Shown: one piece after another, positions 9,696 to 18,440 of the stretch
Position numbering within the stretch: the stretch's first letter is position 1
How the letters are laid out: each line of letters begins with the position of its first letter
Origin: Planctomycetia bacterium
GTDB taxonomy: Bacteria; Planctomycetota; Planctomycetia; Planctomycetales; Planctomycetaceae
Length of the DNA stretch: 46,815 nucleotides
Direction of reading: 5' to 3'
Assembly (NCBI GenBank): GCA_016200145.1
Contig: JACQFH010000397.1
Coordinates: 1-46,815 of the forward strand
Position numbers and translations under genes: made by a program
Notes under the pieces: generated by a model
What the model saw: only the letters and a program-made list of their open reading frames with translations
What the model was told of the DNA's origin: nothing
Database searches by the model: none

Positions 9696-9726
9696 ATTAT
9701 CGGCAAAGTTTTCCCAGTTTCTTCAA
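9696..9726 (-). promoter_or_regulatory. Possible promoter of the export operon
   Basis: On the minus strand TTGAAG (9726-9721) and GATAAT (9701-9696) are separated by 19 bases, one or two longer than ideal. The -10 would place the transcript start near 9689, about 45 bases before the TTG start. This is a pattern match only. Confidence 0.3.
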
Positions 9727-9800
9727 TCCGATGCTTTGCGACCCATTGCTGCCAGACCCCCCATTTTTCGCAGTCTCTGCTGACGCGCAGCCCTGGCGAG

Positions 9801-9875
9801 CGGCGGTTGGGGCACCAACCTCTTTAGGTTGGTCCGCCGCCGGTAAGTCCGCCGGTGAAGACGTAGGTCCGCCGG
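9801..9875. repeat. Palindrome and short direct repeats in the tolC/oxidoreductase gap
   Basis: ACCAACCT-CTTT-AGGTTGGT at 9814-9833 is a perfect 8-bp hairpin, framed by CGGCGG (9801-9806) and CCGCCG (9834-9839). Just after it, GTCCGCCGGTGAA occurs twice between about 9847 and 9880. The gap 9644-9976 holds no ORF that I accept. Confidence 0.6.
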
Positions 9876-9976
9876 TGAAATCGCCCCGTCTCGATGGCTG
9901 ACTGCACGGATGCATGCCGCCGCACCAATCGTTAGGATGGTCCCGTCTTCACTCTCGAACCCCCAGGACGCGAACC

Positions 9977-11371
9977 ATGACGAAACCGACTGACAATCGT
10001 TCGACCGACGCATTGGGTACCCAATCGCGCAGGAACTTTCTGGCGGCGGCCGGAACGGCGGCATTCAGCTTTTCGATTGTCCCGAGGCACGTACTGGGCG
10101 GTACGGGGTTTGTCGCGCCCAGCGAACGGGTCAACGTGGCCGGGGCCGGGGCCGGGGGGATGGGGGGCGGAGACATCGCCACGCATGCCAAGAACGGGGC
10201 CAATATTGTAGCCCTGTGCGACGTCGACGACGAGCGGGCCGCCGGCTCTTTCAAGAATTTTCCCAACGCGCGCCGGTACAAAGATTTCCGCGAGATGATG
10301 GACAAAGAGGCCAAGAATATCGACGCCGTGACGGTCGGCACTCCGGATCACACGCACGCCGTGGCCTCGATGGCGGCGATTCGCGCCGGCAAGCACGTCT
10401 ATTGCCAGAAGCCTCTCACCCACACGCTGCACGAATGCCGCGTGCTGACCGAAGCCGCCCGCGCCGCCGGCGTCGCGACGCAAATGGGAAACCAGGGACA
10501 TGCCTCCGAAGGTTCGCGGTTGACCAACGAGTGGCTACAGGCGGGAATCATCGGCGACGTGCGGGAAGTTCACGTCTGGTCCGATCGGGCTGGCAAGCTC
10601 TGGAAGCAGGGAATCGGCCGCCCGACCGGGACTCCGCCTGTTCCTGCAACCCTCGACTGGAACTTATGGCTTGGCCCGATTCACGAGCGGCCCTATCACC
10701 CGGCGTATGCTCCGCACAACTGGCGCGGCTGGTGGGATTTCGGGACAGGCGCGCTGGGAGACATGGGGTGCCATATTATCGATCACCCCGTCTGGGCCCT
10801 GGGTCTAGGTAATCCGACTTTCGTCGAGGCGCAAGCGACGCACGATGGGTCGCTGCTGACCGACAACAAGTGGAATTTTGAATCGTTCCCCGTGGCTTCG
10901 ATCATCACGTACGAATTCCCGGCGCGGGGCAAACTGCCGCCAGTTCGCATGACCTGGTACGAAGGGGGATTGAAGCCCACTTCGCCCGCAGAAATGCCCG
11001 CCGGCCGTCGACTGCACGACAACGGAGTGCTGTACGTCGGAACGAAGGGGAAGATGCACCACGGATCGCACGGCGGCATGCCCGAGTTATTCCCGGCATC
11101 TCTCATGGAAGAGGCGAAGAAAGTTCCCAAGACGATGACTCGCTCGCCCGGCCATTACGAAGAATGGCTGCTGGCCTGCAAGGGGGGGCCGAAGCCGGTC
11201 TCGAATTTCGATTACTCGGGCCCGCTTACCGAGATCGTGCTGCTGGGCGTTCTGGCCCTGCGCGCTCCGGGGACACGGGTGGAATGGGACAGCGCCAAAA
11301 TGCAGGTCAAGAACGCCCCCGAGTTGAATCAGTACGTGCACACGGAATATCGCAAGGGTTGGATGCTGTAA
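9977..11371 (+). CDS. Tat-exported Gfo/Idh/MocA family oxidoreductase
   Basis: The 464-residue protein starts at ATG 9977, with AGGA 9 bases upstream; a longer frame from 9914 lacks support. The N-terminus carries a twin-arginine signal (SRRNFLAAAG at about 17-26). A Rossmann domain follows: VNVAGAGAGGMGGGDIATHA replaces the usual GxGxxG, then VALCDVDDERA. VGTPDHTHAVASMAAIRAGKHVYCQKPLTHT is the family's EKP-type region with CQKP in place of EKP. The C-terminal half is the long version seen in planctomycete secreted oxidoreductases (GALGDMGCHIIDHPVWAL). Members use NAD(P) to oxidise or rearrange sugars; substrate is unknown. Export by Tat fits cofactor loading in the cytoplasm. Confidence 0.92.
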   Translation: MTKPTDNRSTDALGTQSRRNFLAAAGTAAFSFSIVPRHVLGGTGFVAPSERVNVAGAGAGGMGGGDIATHAKNGANIVALCDVDDERAAGSFKNFPNARRYKDFREMMDKEAKNIDAVTVGTPDHTHAVASMAAIRAGKHVYCQKPLTHTLHECRVLTEAARAAGVATQMGNQGHASEGSRLTNEWLQAGIIGDVREVHVWSDRAGKLWKQGIGRPTGTPPVPATLDWNLWLGPIHERPYHPAYAPHNWRGWWDFGTGALGDMGCHIIDHPVWALGLGNPTFVEAQATHDGSLLTDNKWNFESFPVASIITYEFPARGKLPPVRMTWYEGGLKPTSPAEMPAGRRLHDNGVLYVGTKGKMHHGSHGGMPELFPASLMEEAKKVPKTMTRSPGHYEEWLLACKGGPKPVSNFDYSGPLTEIVLLGVLALRAPGTRVEWDSAKMQVKNAPELNQYVHTEYRKGWML

Positions 11372-11390
11372 CGATGTGTGAGGTGTGACA

Positions 11391-11414
11391 ACACCAACCC
11401 GAAGCGCCGGCGAG
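11391..11414 (+). repeat. Dispersed repeat, ACACCAACCCGAAGCG type
   Basis: The first 16 bases match exactly, in inverse orientation, the sequence at 43796-43811, and GCGAGG a few bases on also matches. Read as protein this is the NPKRR / TPTRSASE string seen at the ends of many annotated planctomycete ORFs. GGCGAGG (11409-11415) also pairs with CCTCGCC (11431-11437). Confidence 0.7.
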
Positions 11415-11466
11415 GGAATGCGTACTACGTCCTCGCCTGTGGTTCAGGTTTGAATGCGAGTGCCGT

Positions 11467-11531
11467 AGCGGAATTCGTGAGACGTCCGTGCTCTGCCATT
11501 GGAAGGGGCGGAATTCTCACGAAATTCCGCT
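11467..11531. repeat. Inverted repeat before the dehydrogenase stop
   Basis: AGCGGAATTCGTGAG (11467-11481) and CTCACGAAATTCCGCT (11516-11531) are reverse complements apart from one extra A. The 34-base spacer itself contains a second GGAATTCTCACG half-copy. Together with the preceding repeat it fills the gap 11372-11566. Confidence 0.7.
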
Positions 11532-11566
11532 GCTCATTTGCAGAGCCCGAAATCTGGCGAGTTTGG

Positions 11567-12427
11567 CTACGGTCGCGAGATGACCTTAATGATCGCCGAG
11601 TTGTCGAGGTCGCCCAGTCCGGCGGCTTCGGCCTGTTCCAGCAGGGCCCGGTGCGTTTCTGTCAGGGGCAGGCTCACGCCGGCCTCGGCCGCGGCACACT
11701 GCATCAGGCGTACGTCTTTCAGGTGCTGCGACAGCCGCGCCTGAGCGCTGAAATCCTCGTCGATCATCTTGCGTCCCTTCACATCCATCGCCCGCGAGTA
11801 CGCCGCGCTGCCTTTCAGAACCTCCAACGCCGCCGCCGGTTCAACGCCGATTGCCCTGGCAAAGACCAGCCCCTCGGCGAGCGCCGCGCGGTTCAGCCCC
11901 AGCACGAGATTGCTCACAAGCTTCATCCTGGATGCACTGCCGCAGGCACCGGTATGAAACACGTTTTTTCCGAGTACCGGCCAGAGATCGGCGCATGCCT
12001 CGAACGCCGTCCGCTCTCCTCCGACCATGACGGTGGCCTCGCCCCGGCGGGTCTGGTCGCTGGAGCCCGAAATGGGCGCATCGAGGTACGCCACGCTGCG
12101 CGCGGCGAGCCGCGACCCCAGGGCCACGCTCTGCGCCGGCTCACCGGTGGTGGTGTCGACGAGAATCTGACCGTTGTGGAGCCCTGCCTGCATTGCATCA
12201 ATGACCTGTGCCACAACGTCGCTGGAGTACAGGCTGATAACGACACGGTCACACTCCGCGATCGGGTTGTCGCACCAGCGGGCGCCCCTGTGCACCAGCG
12301 GCTGCGCCTTCTCGCGGGTGCGATTCCAGACGACTGCGCCAAATCCCAGGTCCAGCAGCCGCTCGGTCATGGCTGTACCCATCAGCCCCAGGCCGATGAC
12401 TCCGATCTGCTTGCCATCGTTCGCCAT
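11567..12427 (-). CDS. NAD(P)-dependent 3-hydroxyisobutyrate dehydrogenase-family oxidoreductase
   Basis: ATG at 12427 (286 residues) is preceded by AGGAAG at a spacing of 7; the longer frame from 12529 adds a tail with no family likeness. Residues 8-20 hold the NAD(P)-binding GVIGLGLMGTAM. The substrate loop is DTTTGEPAQS, and the catalytic lysine lies in GSASRMKLVSNLVLG. The C-terminal all-helical domain follows (EGLVFARAIGVEPAAALEVL). The family oxidises beta-hydroxy acids such as 3-hydroxyisobutyrate, tartronate semialdehyde or gamma-hydroxybutyrate; the substrate is not determined by the visible residues. It is divergent from the M3 peptidase gene across a 162-bp gap. Confidence 0.88.
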   Translation of the reverse strand: MANDGKQIGVIGLGLMGTAMTERLLDLGFGAVVWNRTREKAQPLVHRGARWCDNPIAECDRVVISLYSSDVVAQVIDAMQAGLHNGQILVDTTTGEPAQSVALGSRLAARSVAYLDAPISGSSDQTRRGEATVMVGGERTAFEACADLWPVLGKNVFHTGACGSASRMKLVSNLVLGLNRAALAEGLVFARAIGVEPAAALEVLKGSAAYSRAMDVKGRKMIDEDFSAQARLSQHLKDVRLMQCAAAEAGVSLPLTETHRALLEQAEAAGLGDLDNSAIIKVISRP

Positions 12428-12589
12428 GAAGGGACTTCCTGATTCTCGGGATTGACTGGCTGGAAAAACGCCGATCTCGCGGGAACGGCGGGTCTCCGCA
12501 AGGATAGACCTTCCCGGTTCAAACCGCATCTGTCAAACTGACGACTGAGTACTCAGGACTCCTGAATTCGCCGACCTGCCGAGCAACAA

Positions 12590-14395
12590 ATGCCACCTGC
12601 TCCTTCTTCCGCTGCCGGAATCATTTGGGACTTGAACGACCTTTATGCCGGCGTTGATGATCCGCGGATCAATGCCGACCTGGAATTTTGCACGAAGCTC
12701 TGTACTCAGTTCGCCGAGAAGTACCGTACGCTGTTCGCACCCGCGTCGCTGACGGCGGCCGGCCTCAAGCAGGCGCTCGAGGAATACGAACAAATCGCCG
12801 AGGTGATGAGCAGACTGGGGTCGTACGCGGGCCTGCTGACGGCGGCTGACACGTCGAGCGATCCGTTTCGGCGTCTGGAAGACCGGATTCAGCAGCAACT
12901 GGTCGAGCGCGAGAACCAGCTCACGTTTTTTGAGCTGGAGTGGCTGGCGCTCGATGACGCGATCGCTGGAAAACTGATCGAAGATCCCGCGCTGGCCAGC
13001 TACCGGCATCACCTTTCCGCGGGGCGGCGTTACAAGCCGCACACCCGGAGCGAACCCGAAGAGCTGCTGCTCAACCAGAAGGGGCTGACGTCGCGGGCGG
13101 CCTGGACGACTCTGTTCGACGAATTCGTCGCCTCGCTCGAATACTCGTTCGAATACGACGGCCAGAAGCGAACGCTCACGCAGCCCGAAATTCTGGCCCT
13201 CAATTACGATGGCGACCGCAATCTGCGGAAGGCCGCGCAAGCCTGCTTTTTTGCCGAGCTGTCGCGGCACGAGCTGGTGCTCACGAATATCTTCAACGTC
13301 ATCGCCCAGGATCACGCCATCAATGATCAGATCCGCCGCTACGATTCGCCGATGGCCAGTCGGCACCTGGCGAACGAAGTCGCCCCCGAGGTCGTGGCGC
13401 GGATGCAGGAGGCCGTCGAAGCGAATTACTCGATCGCTCACGAATACTACCGGCTCAAGGCGCGGTTGCTGAAACTCCCGAAAATGGCGACGTACGATCA
13501 GTATGCTCCGGTCGCGACAAGCATGCCGCCATGCGAATACTCGGCCGGTCGCGACACGGTGCTGGCGGCGTTCGGCCGCTTCCATCCCACGATGCGCGAC
13601 GTCGCCGCGCAGTTCTTCGAAAAACGCTGGATCGACGCCGAAGTTCGCGCAGGCAAGCGCGGTGGGGCTTTCAGCGCCAGCACCGTACCCGCCGTCCATC
13701 CCTACATCTTGCTCAACTGGACCGACAAACTCCGCGACGTGTCGACCATGGCGCACGAGCTGGGGCACGGCATTCACCAGTACCTGTCGCGCAAGCAGAC
13801 CTATCTCAACTTCCACCACCCGCTGACGATCGCCGAAACGGCGAGCGTGTTCGGCGAATTCCTGACGTTCGATTACGTCATGGAGACGACCACGGATCCC
13901 GGCGTGCAGCTGGGGCTCTTATGCAGCAAGATCGAAGACGCATTCGCGACGGTCTTCCGCCAGAACGTGCTCACTCGCTTCGAGCAGACGACTCACGCGG
14001 CACGCCGCAAAGAAAAACTGGCGTCCGGCGAAATCTGCGAGCACTGGTGGCAGGCGAACCAGTCACTGTACGGCGAAGCGGTCGACATGTTCGAACCATA
14101 CCGCTGGGGCTGGTCGTACATTCCGCACTTTATCCATACGCCGTTCTACTGCTATGCGTATGTGTTCGGCGAACTGCTCGTGCTGTCGCTGTACCGGATG
14201 TACCAGGAAGAGGGGCAAGCCTTCGTTCCGCGGTACCTGGCGCTGCTCGAATCGGGCTCGAATGCCTCGCCCGAGACGTTGCTTGCGCGCGTCGGGGCGA
14301 ACATCGCCGAGCCGGCGTTCTGGCAGAAGGGACTCGACGTTCTCCGCGACATGGTGCAAAAGGCCGTGGTTCTGGCTGAAACATCGCGCCGCTGA
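12590..14395 (+). CDS. M3 family oligoendopeptidase (PepF-like)
   Basis: The 601-residue protein has the zinc motif HELGH at 389-393, inside a thermolysin-like helix, with the third ligand in the ETASVFGEFLTFD stretch about 25 residues on. FYCYAYVFGELLVLSLY near the end is the conserved C-terminal family region, and the N-terminal helical part (LEEYEQIAEVMSRLGSYAGL) is also typical. There is no signal peptide, so it should cleave oligopeptides in the cytoplasm. Length matches PepF proteins of about 600 residues. Ribosome binding before ATG 12590 is weak. The 162-bp gap upstream holds the perfect 12-base palindrome CTGAGTACTCAG (12545-12556). Confidence 0.92.
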   Translation: MPPAPSSAAGIIWDLNDLYAGVDDPRINADLEFCTKLCTQFAEKYRTLFAPASLTAAGLKQALEEYEQIAEVMSRLGSYAGLLTAADTSSDPFRRLEDRIQQQLVERENQLTFFELEWLALDDAIAGKLIEDPALASYRHHLSAGRRYKPHTRSEPEELLLNQKGLTSRAAWTTLFDEFVASLEYSFEYDGQKRTLTQPEILALNYDGDRNLRKAAQACFFAELSRHELVLTNIFNVIAQDHAINDQIRRYDSPMASRHLANEVAPEVVARMQEAVEANYSIAHEYYRLKARLLKLPKMATYDQYAPVATSMPPCEYSAGRDTVLAAFGRFHPTMRDVAAQFFEKRWIDAEVRAGKRGGAFSASTVPAVHPYILLNWTDKLRDVSTMAHELGHGIHQYLSRKQTYLNFHHPLTIAETASVFGEFLTFDYVMETTTDPGVQLGLLCSKIEDAFATVFRQNVLTRFEQTTHAARRKEKLASGEICEHWWQANQSLYGEAVDMFEPYRWGWSYIPHFIHTPFYCYAYVFGELLVLSLYRMYQEEGQAFVPRYLALLESGSNASPETLLARVGANIAEPAFWQKGLDVLRDMVQKAVVLAETSRR

Positions 14396-14401
14396 GGTGA
14401 G

Positions 14402-14519
14402 CCGGGGACGTAAGTCCCCGGGTGCGTTGCCAACTCAGTGCGATCGACGCTCAGCGAAAGCTGGACGGGTATCTCTCACACGGGAGCACGCGGCGGACTA
14501 ACGTCCGCGGCTCGCTGAG
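14402..14519. repeat. Pair of perfect hairpins between convergent genes
   Basis: CCGGGGAC-GTAA-GTCCCCGG at 14402-14421 is a perfect 8-bp stem with a GNRA-type loop. GCGGAC-TAAC-GTCCGC at 14493-14508 is a second hairpin of the same design. CTCAGCGA (14450-14457) pairs with TCGCTGAG (14512-14519). The TAG stop of the minus-strand gene lies in the loop of the second hairpin. A role as bidirectional terminator is plausible. Confidence 0.7.
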
Positions 14520-15529
14520 GGCTGTAATGAGCGGGCCAGAGCGGCGACGGACCAGCCAGTGGCGGCGATCGAAATGAACTGGCTCTTACCGTGCGGGTCG
14601 CCGTTGTCGAAAAATACCTGGACCGGCTTGGCCCGCGTTTCCACGAGCCAAGATCCATCGTCCTTTTGCGCTTTGACGAGATATGCGACTGCCCGGTTGA
14701 CGGACGGGTGTCCGGTGGCCAGGCCCGTGTCGAGCAGCACGTACAGGGTCGTGCCGGTCGCGTACGGGTCGCTGGGCATTTCTGAAGTCTGTCCCCAGCC
14801 GCCGTCATCGCGCTGCGCACTGATCACAGCCTGCCGTGCCGCAGCGAGATCTTCGTCGTTGGTGCCCAGAAGGCGGCACCCCCACAAACGGGCCATTCGG
14901 TCTTCCTGTGATTCGATTTTGGCCGTCGCCAGCCAGTTTCTGGCTTTGTCGATCGCGGTCGTGGCGGGCAGCACCCGGTCGTTTCGGGCATACACCTTCA
15001 ATCCCGCCGCGGCCACGACTGTGCACACGACGAGCGATTCCTCGGCCGGAGGGCGAATGGCGTGCAGTCCCCAATGGCCGTCGTCTTCCTGCGTTTTGAG
15101 CAGAAAGGCCGTCATGGCGTCGGTCAACTCGTCGGGTATCGTCGCGCCGAGTTTCAGCGTCCACGCCGCGTATCCCACCGTCAGCCCTTTGCCGCCAATC
15201 TTTTCGCCGGCGTTCAGATCATCGAGCTTTGAGCGAAACGAGCCGCAGGTGAACTCGACGATCTCGGCCGGCAGTTTTTCATCGGTCGTGATGCCAGCCT
15301 TTCTCGCTTCCCCCAGCCCCAGCAGTGGCAGCGTCTGATGATGGCAGGCGAAGCACTGGCGATGGGTGGGGTAGCTGCGGGCCGCCTTTTCCAGAACCGG
15401 CACCCCGCGCTCGACGGCCTTGGTGATCTCGTCTCGCGATTTGGCATCGAGAACGTCGGCGGCGCGCAGAATGGCGGAGCCACATCCGGTGCATGCCATC
15501 ACCAGGGCGAGCAGGCGAGTCGGGTTCAT
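14498..15529 (-). CDS. Secreted squalene-cyclase-repeat protein with CxxCH motif
   Basis: The 343-residue protein has a signal or lipoprotein peptide (LALVMACTGCGSAIL). A cytochrome-c-like CFACHH follows near residue 59. Then come repeats of the prenyltransferase/squalene-oxidase type, marked by QEDDGHWG, QRDDGGWG and QKDDGSWL. There is no DxDD cyclase acid, and the length is half that of a true cyclase, so it is not a hopene synthase. It may be a periplasmic alpha/alpha-toroid protein with one covalent haem, or the CxxCH may bind metal. The last residues (SASRGR) and the TAG at 14498-14500 are encoded by the hairpin element. The gap to lutC is 175 bp with no visible signal. Confidence 0.8.
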   Translation of the reverse strand: MNPTRLLALVMACTGCGSAILRAADVLDAKSRDEITKAVERGVPVLEKAARSYPTHRQCFACHHQTLPLLGLGEARKAGITTDEKLPAEIVEFTCGSFRSKLDDLNAGEKIGGKGLTVGYAAWTLKLGATIPDELTDAMTAFLLKTQEDDGHWGLHAIRPPAEESLVVCTVVAAAGLKVYARNDRVLPATTAIDKARNWLATAKIESQEDRMARLWGCRLLGTNDEDLAAARQAVISAQRDDGGWGQTSEMPSDPYATGTTLYVLLDTGLATGHPSVNRAVAYLVKAQKDDGSWLVETRAKPVQVFFDNGDPHGKSQFISIAATGWSVAALARSLQPSASRGR

Positions 15530-15704
15530 GACCGAGTCCTCAATTACGCGAGCAATGGTCGACAGATGGAATTCATCAGGTCTGCATTATGTCGATTGTG
15601 AAGCCGCGCTGCGAGTCTCGCGGAGTACGGTGGAATTGCGACCCCTGCTGGTTCACCCGGCAGGGGTCTCATTCAGTTTGTGTGACCATGCGCTTCTCAA
15701 CAAT

Positions 15705-16316
15705 TCAGGCGGATCCGTCCAGTAGATACACCGTCAGCGAGCGGGGGCCGTGGGCGCCGATCACCAGCGACTGCTCGATGTCGGCGGTCTTCGACGGGCC
15801 CGAAAGAAACAGCCCGTAGCCCGGTCCGTCGAAGCGCAGCCGCGCGTACGCCTCGTGCATGTTGTTGACGATCTGATTGCGGGGAACGACCAAAACGAGG
15901 TGTTGGGCGATGAACAGAATCACCCGGTGCTTGAGGTTCGCGTCGGTGACCCAGACTGCGCCGTTCTCAGCAACGGCAAATTCACCCCTGGCGATCGCGA
16001 CGTCGGCGTCATCCAGCGCGTGCGGATCGGCCACCTGCGCCATGTCGAATGTCGACGGAGCCGCTTCAGGCAATGCCGAGTACACCTTCTTCGCCGCGGC
16101 CACCGGCTCAAGCGATTGCAGCGCCACACGCAACTCCTCGATGCCGGCCACGTCGACGCACGTCCCGCCGACGCTGCGCAGCGTCTCGGCGAAATGCGCC
16201 GCGCGGTCGGGGAACGTGATCCACGCGCCGGTCAGATCGGGAAGCGCGGCGGCGGGCACGTGCCGATTTCGGACGGCCGACAGGATTTCACTGCGACTGG
16301 CGCTGGCGTCGCTCAT
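15705..16316 (-). CDS. lutC: LutC-like LUD-domain protein
   Basis: ATG at 16316 gives 203 residues (MSDASASRSEILSAVRNR) and overlaps the end of lutB by 29 bases; the longer frame from 16409 is not needed. A LUD (lactate utilisation) domain is visible: MAQVADPHALDDADVAIARGEFAVAENGAVWV, then VILFIAQHLVLVVPRNQIV and GYGLFLSGPSKTADIEQSLVIGAHGPRSL, which is the typical C-terminal signature of the YkgG/LutC family. It acts with LutA and LutB in oxidation of L-lactate to pyruvate. Confidence 0.88.
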   Translation of the reverse strand: MSDASASRSEILSAVRNRHVPAAALPDLTGAWITFPDRAAHFAETLRSVGGTCVDVAGIEELRVALQSLEPVAAAKKVYSALPEAAPSTFDMAQVADPHALDDADVAIARGEFAVAENGAVWVTDANLKHRVILFIAQHLVLVVPRNQIVNNMHEAYARLRFDGPGYGLFLSGPSKTADIEQSLVIGAHGPRSLTVYLLDGSA

Positions 16317-17664
16317 AAATCTCACGGAAACTGTGTTTGGGTATCTGCGGCAATTCGCGCTGGCGGCCCCAGTCGTTGAGCCGGTTGTAGAGCAGCCAGC
16401 GAGGAACAAGGGGCAGCACGCGGCGAGCGATGCGCCCCGCCAGCGCGTACAGCCACGGCCGTTTCAGGACGAACGCCAGCAGCTTCATCGGGATCGTCTT
16501 CGACCAGGGCAACAGGCCCCGTCGGCCGATCTCCCCGCGCCACGTGAGAAGCTGATAGTGCAGGTCGATTTTCACGGGGCAGACGTCGGTACATGAGCCG
16601 CACAGGCTGCACGCGTGCGGGAGGCCCGCATATTTTTTGGCATCGCGAGCCGGGCCCAGAATCGAGCCGATCGGGCCGGGAACAGTCGCATCGTAGCTGT
16701 GCCCCCCCGAGCGGCGGTAAACCGGACAGGTGTTCATACAGGCGCCGCAACGGATGCAGTTCAACGAACGGCGGAATTCTTCACTCTCGAGGATCTTGCT
16801 GCGGCCGTTGTCCACCAGCACGATGTGCAGCTCGCCCCCCGCTGCAGGCCCGTGAAAATGCGACGAATAGGTCGTGATCGGCTGGCCGGTCGCTGACCGC
16901 GCGAGCAGCCGCAGAAACACCCCCAGATCGGCGGCCCGCGGAATCAATTTTTCGATCCCCATGCAGGCGATGTGCAGTTTTGGCAGCGAGACCCCGAGGT
17001 CGGCGTTCCCTTCGTTGGTGCAGACGACGAAGCCCCCCGTCTCGGCGACGGCGAAATTCACTCCCGTGATCCCGGCATCGGACGCCAGGAATTTCTCGCG
17101 CAGGTGCTGCCGGGCGGCTTCCGTCAGATACTTCGGGTCCGACGCGCCCGCTTCGGTCTTCAGAAACCGGTGAAAGATTTCGCCGACATCTTCTTTCTTT
17201 TTGTGGATCGCGGGCAAAACGATGTGGCTGGGGGGCTCGCCGGCCAGTTGCACGATGCGCTCGCCCAAGTCGGTATCGACGACTTCAATCTCGTGCCTTT
17301 CCAGAAACGGATTGAGGTGACATTCCTCAGTGAGCATCGACTTGCTTTTGACGACCTTTTTGACGTCATGCGACTCGAGGATCGAGAGCACGATGGCGTT
17401 GTGCTCGGCGGCGTCGCGCGCCCAGTGAACTCTGGCCCCCAGGGCGATCGCGCGTTCTTCGAATTGTTCGAGAAAGTCTCCCAGGCGCGACAGTGTGTGG
17501 GCCTTGATCCCGGCGGCCGTTTCGCGAAGCGCCTCCCACTCGGGCAGCGACTGGGCCATGCGATCGCGCTTGACGCGCACGAACCACAGCGCCTGGTCGT
17601 GCCAGTGGGCGCGATCGGAATCGGCGACGAAACGGGCCGCGCGGACGGCATGGGGTGTGGGCAT
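16288..17664 (-). CDS. lutB: LutB-like iron-sulphur LUD-domain protein
   Basis: ATG at 17664 gives 458 residues. An N-terminal LUD domain (about 60-290: VKSKSMLTEECHLN, GVNFAVAETGGFVVCTNEGNADL) is followed by two [4Fe-4S] motifs, CIRCGACMNTCP near 303-314 and CSLCGSCTDVCP near 353-364. The C-terminal tail contains a conserved tryptophan/proline-rich region. The start overlaps lutA's stop in the sequence TAATG, so translation is coupled. The longer frame from 17880 runs antisense-like through lutA and is rejected. Role: electron-transfer subunit of L-lactate oxidation to pyruvate, probably at the cytoplasmic face of the membrane. Confidence 0.92.
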   Translation of the reverse strand: MPTPHAVRAARFVADSDRAHWHDQALWFVRVKRDRMAQSLPEWEALRETAAGIKAHTLSRLGDFLEQFEERAIALGARVHWARDAAEHNAIVLSILESHDVKKVVKSKSMLTEECHLNPFLERHEIEVVDTDLGERIVQLAGEPPSHIVLPAIHKKKEDVGEIFHRFLKTEAGASDPKYLTEAARQHLREKFLASDAGITGVNFAVAETGGFVVCTNEGNADLGVSLPKLHIACMGIEKLIPRAADLGVFLRLLARSATGQPITTYSSHFHGPAAGGELHIVLVDNGRSKILESEEFRRSLNCIRCGACMNTCPVYRRSGGHSYDATVPGPIGSILGPARDAKKYAGLPHACSLCGSCTDVCPVKIDLHYQLLTWRGEIGRRGLLPWSKTIPMKLLAFVLKRPWLYALAGRIARRVLPLVPRWLLYNRLNDWGRQRELPQIPKHSFREIYERRQRQSQ

Positions 17665-18419
17665 TACACTTCCCGCCCCGCAAGGATTTCGGCCACGTGC
17701 ATCACTCGCATGGTTTTTTTGTCGCGGCGGAGGAGTCCATCGAGGTGCATCAGGCACGACATATCGAGCGCCGTGAGGACCTGCGTTCCGGCCCGCTCGT
17801 GGTCGAAGATGCGGTCGCGGCCCATCATGCACGACACGGCCTCTTCCGCGACGGCGAACGTCCCGCCGAAGCCGCAGCACTCGTCGGAGCGCGTGAGCTC
17901 AGAGAACTCGATCCCTTCCAGCGAACCGAGCAGCTTTTGGGCCTTGTTGAACGATTCGGCCACGAGCTCGCTCGACTTCGCCAGGCGCAGCTCGCGCAGC
18001 CCGTGGCAACTCTGGTGCAGTCCGACGCGATGCGGAAATTTTCCATCGATCCGCTCGACGTGCAGCACGTCGGTCAGGAACTCGCACAGCTCGAAAACGC
18101 GGTGGCTGAACTCCTCGAAATCATGGTCGCCGGGGAAAAACTGCTCGTAGTGGTGCCGCACCATCGCGGTGCAGCTCCCCGAGGGACAAACGACGTATTC
18201 GTACTTCTGAAAGATGTTGAAGAAGTTCCGGGCGAGGGGGCGGGCGTCTTCGAGGCACCCCGTGTTCGCCAGAGGCTGCCCACAGCAGGTCTGCGCAGCG
18301 GGAAAATCGACTTCGACCCCCTGCCGTTCGAGGACTTCGACCGTCGCCAGCCCGACCTGTGGATAAAACTGATCGATGTAGCACGGAATGAACAGACCGA
18401 CTTGCATGCGCTCGATCAT
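17664..18419 (-). CDS. lutA: LutA-like (Fe-S)-binding protein with two CCG domains
   Basis: The 251-residue protein has two cysteine-rich CCG domains. The first includes FIPCYIDQFYPQ and TCCGQPLANTG; the second includes HQSCHG and DECCGFGGTFAV. This is the LutA/GlpC-like heterodisulphide reductase fold that binds [4Fe-4S] clusters. ATG at 18419 or 18407 (MQVGLFIPCY) is possible. It lies 21 bases after the ferredoxin gene and its TAA overlaps lutB's ATG. With lutB and lutC it makes a complete LutABC set. Confidence 0.92.
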   Translation of the reverse strand: MIERMQVGLFIPCYIDQFYPQVGLATVEVLERQGVEVDFPAAQTCCGQPLANTGCLEDARPLARNFFNIFQKYEYVVCPSGSCTAMVRHHYEQFFPGDHDFEEFSHRVFELCEFLTDVLHVERIDGKFPHRVGLHQSCHGLRELRLAKSSELVAESFNKAQKLLGSLEGIEFSELTRSDECCGFGGTFAVAEEAVSCMMGRDRIFDHERAGTQVLTALDMSCLMHLDGLLRRDKKTMRVMHVAEILAGREV

Positions 18420-18440
18420 AATGGCGCGCCCGCGAGTGGT

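Noticed and set aside
12533-13819. 428-codon ORF on the minus strand
   Set aside because: It is antisense to the M3 peptidase with intact HELGH and has no recognisable domain.
16972-18150. 392-codon ORF on the plus strand
   Set aside because: It runs antisense through lutB and lutA, which have complete Fe-S motifs.
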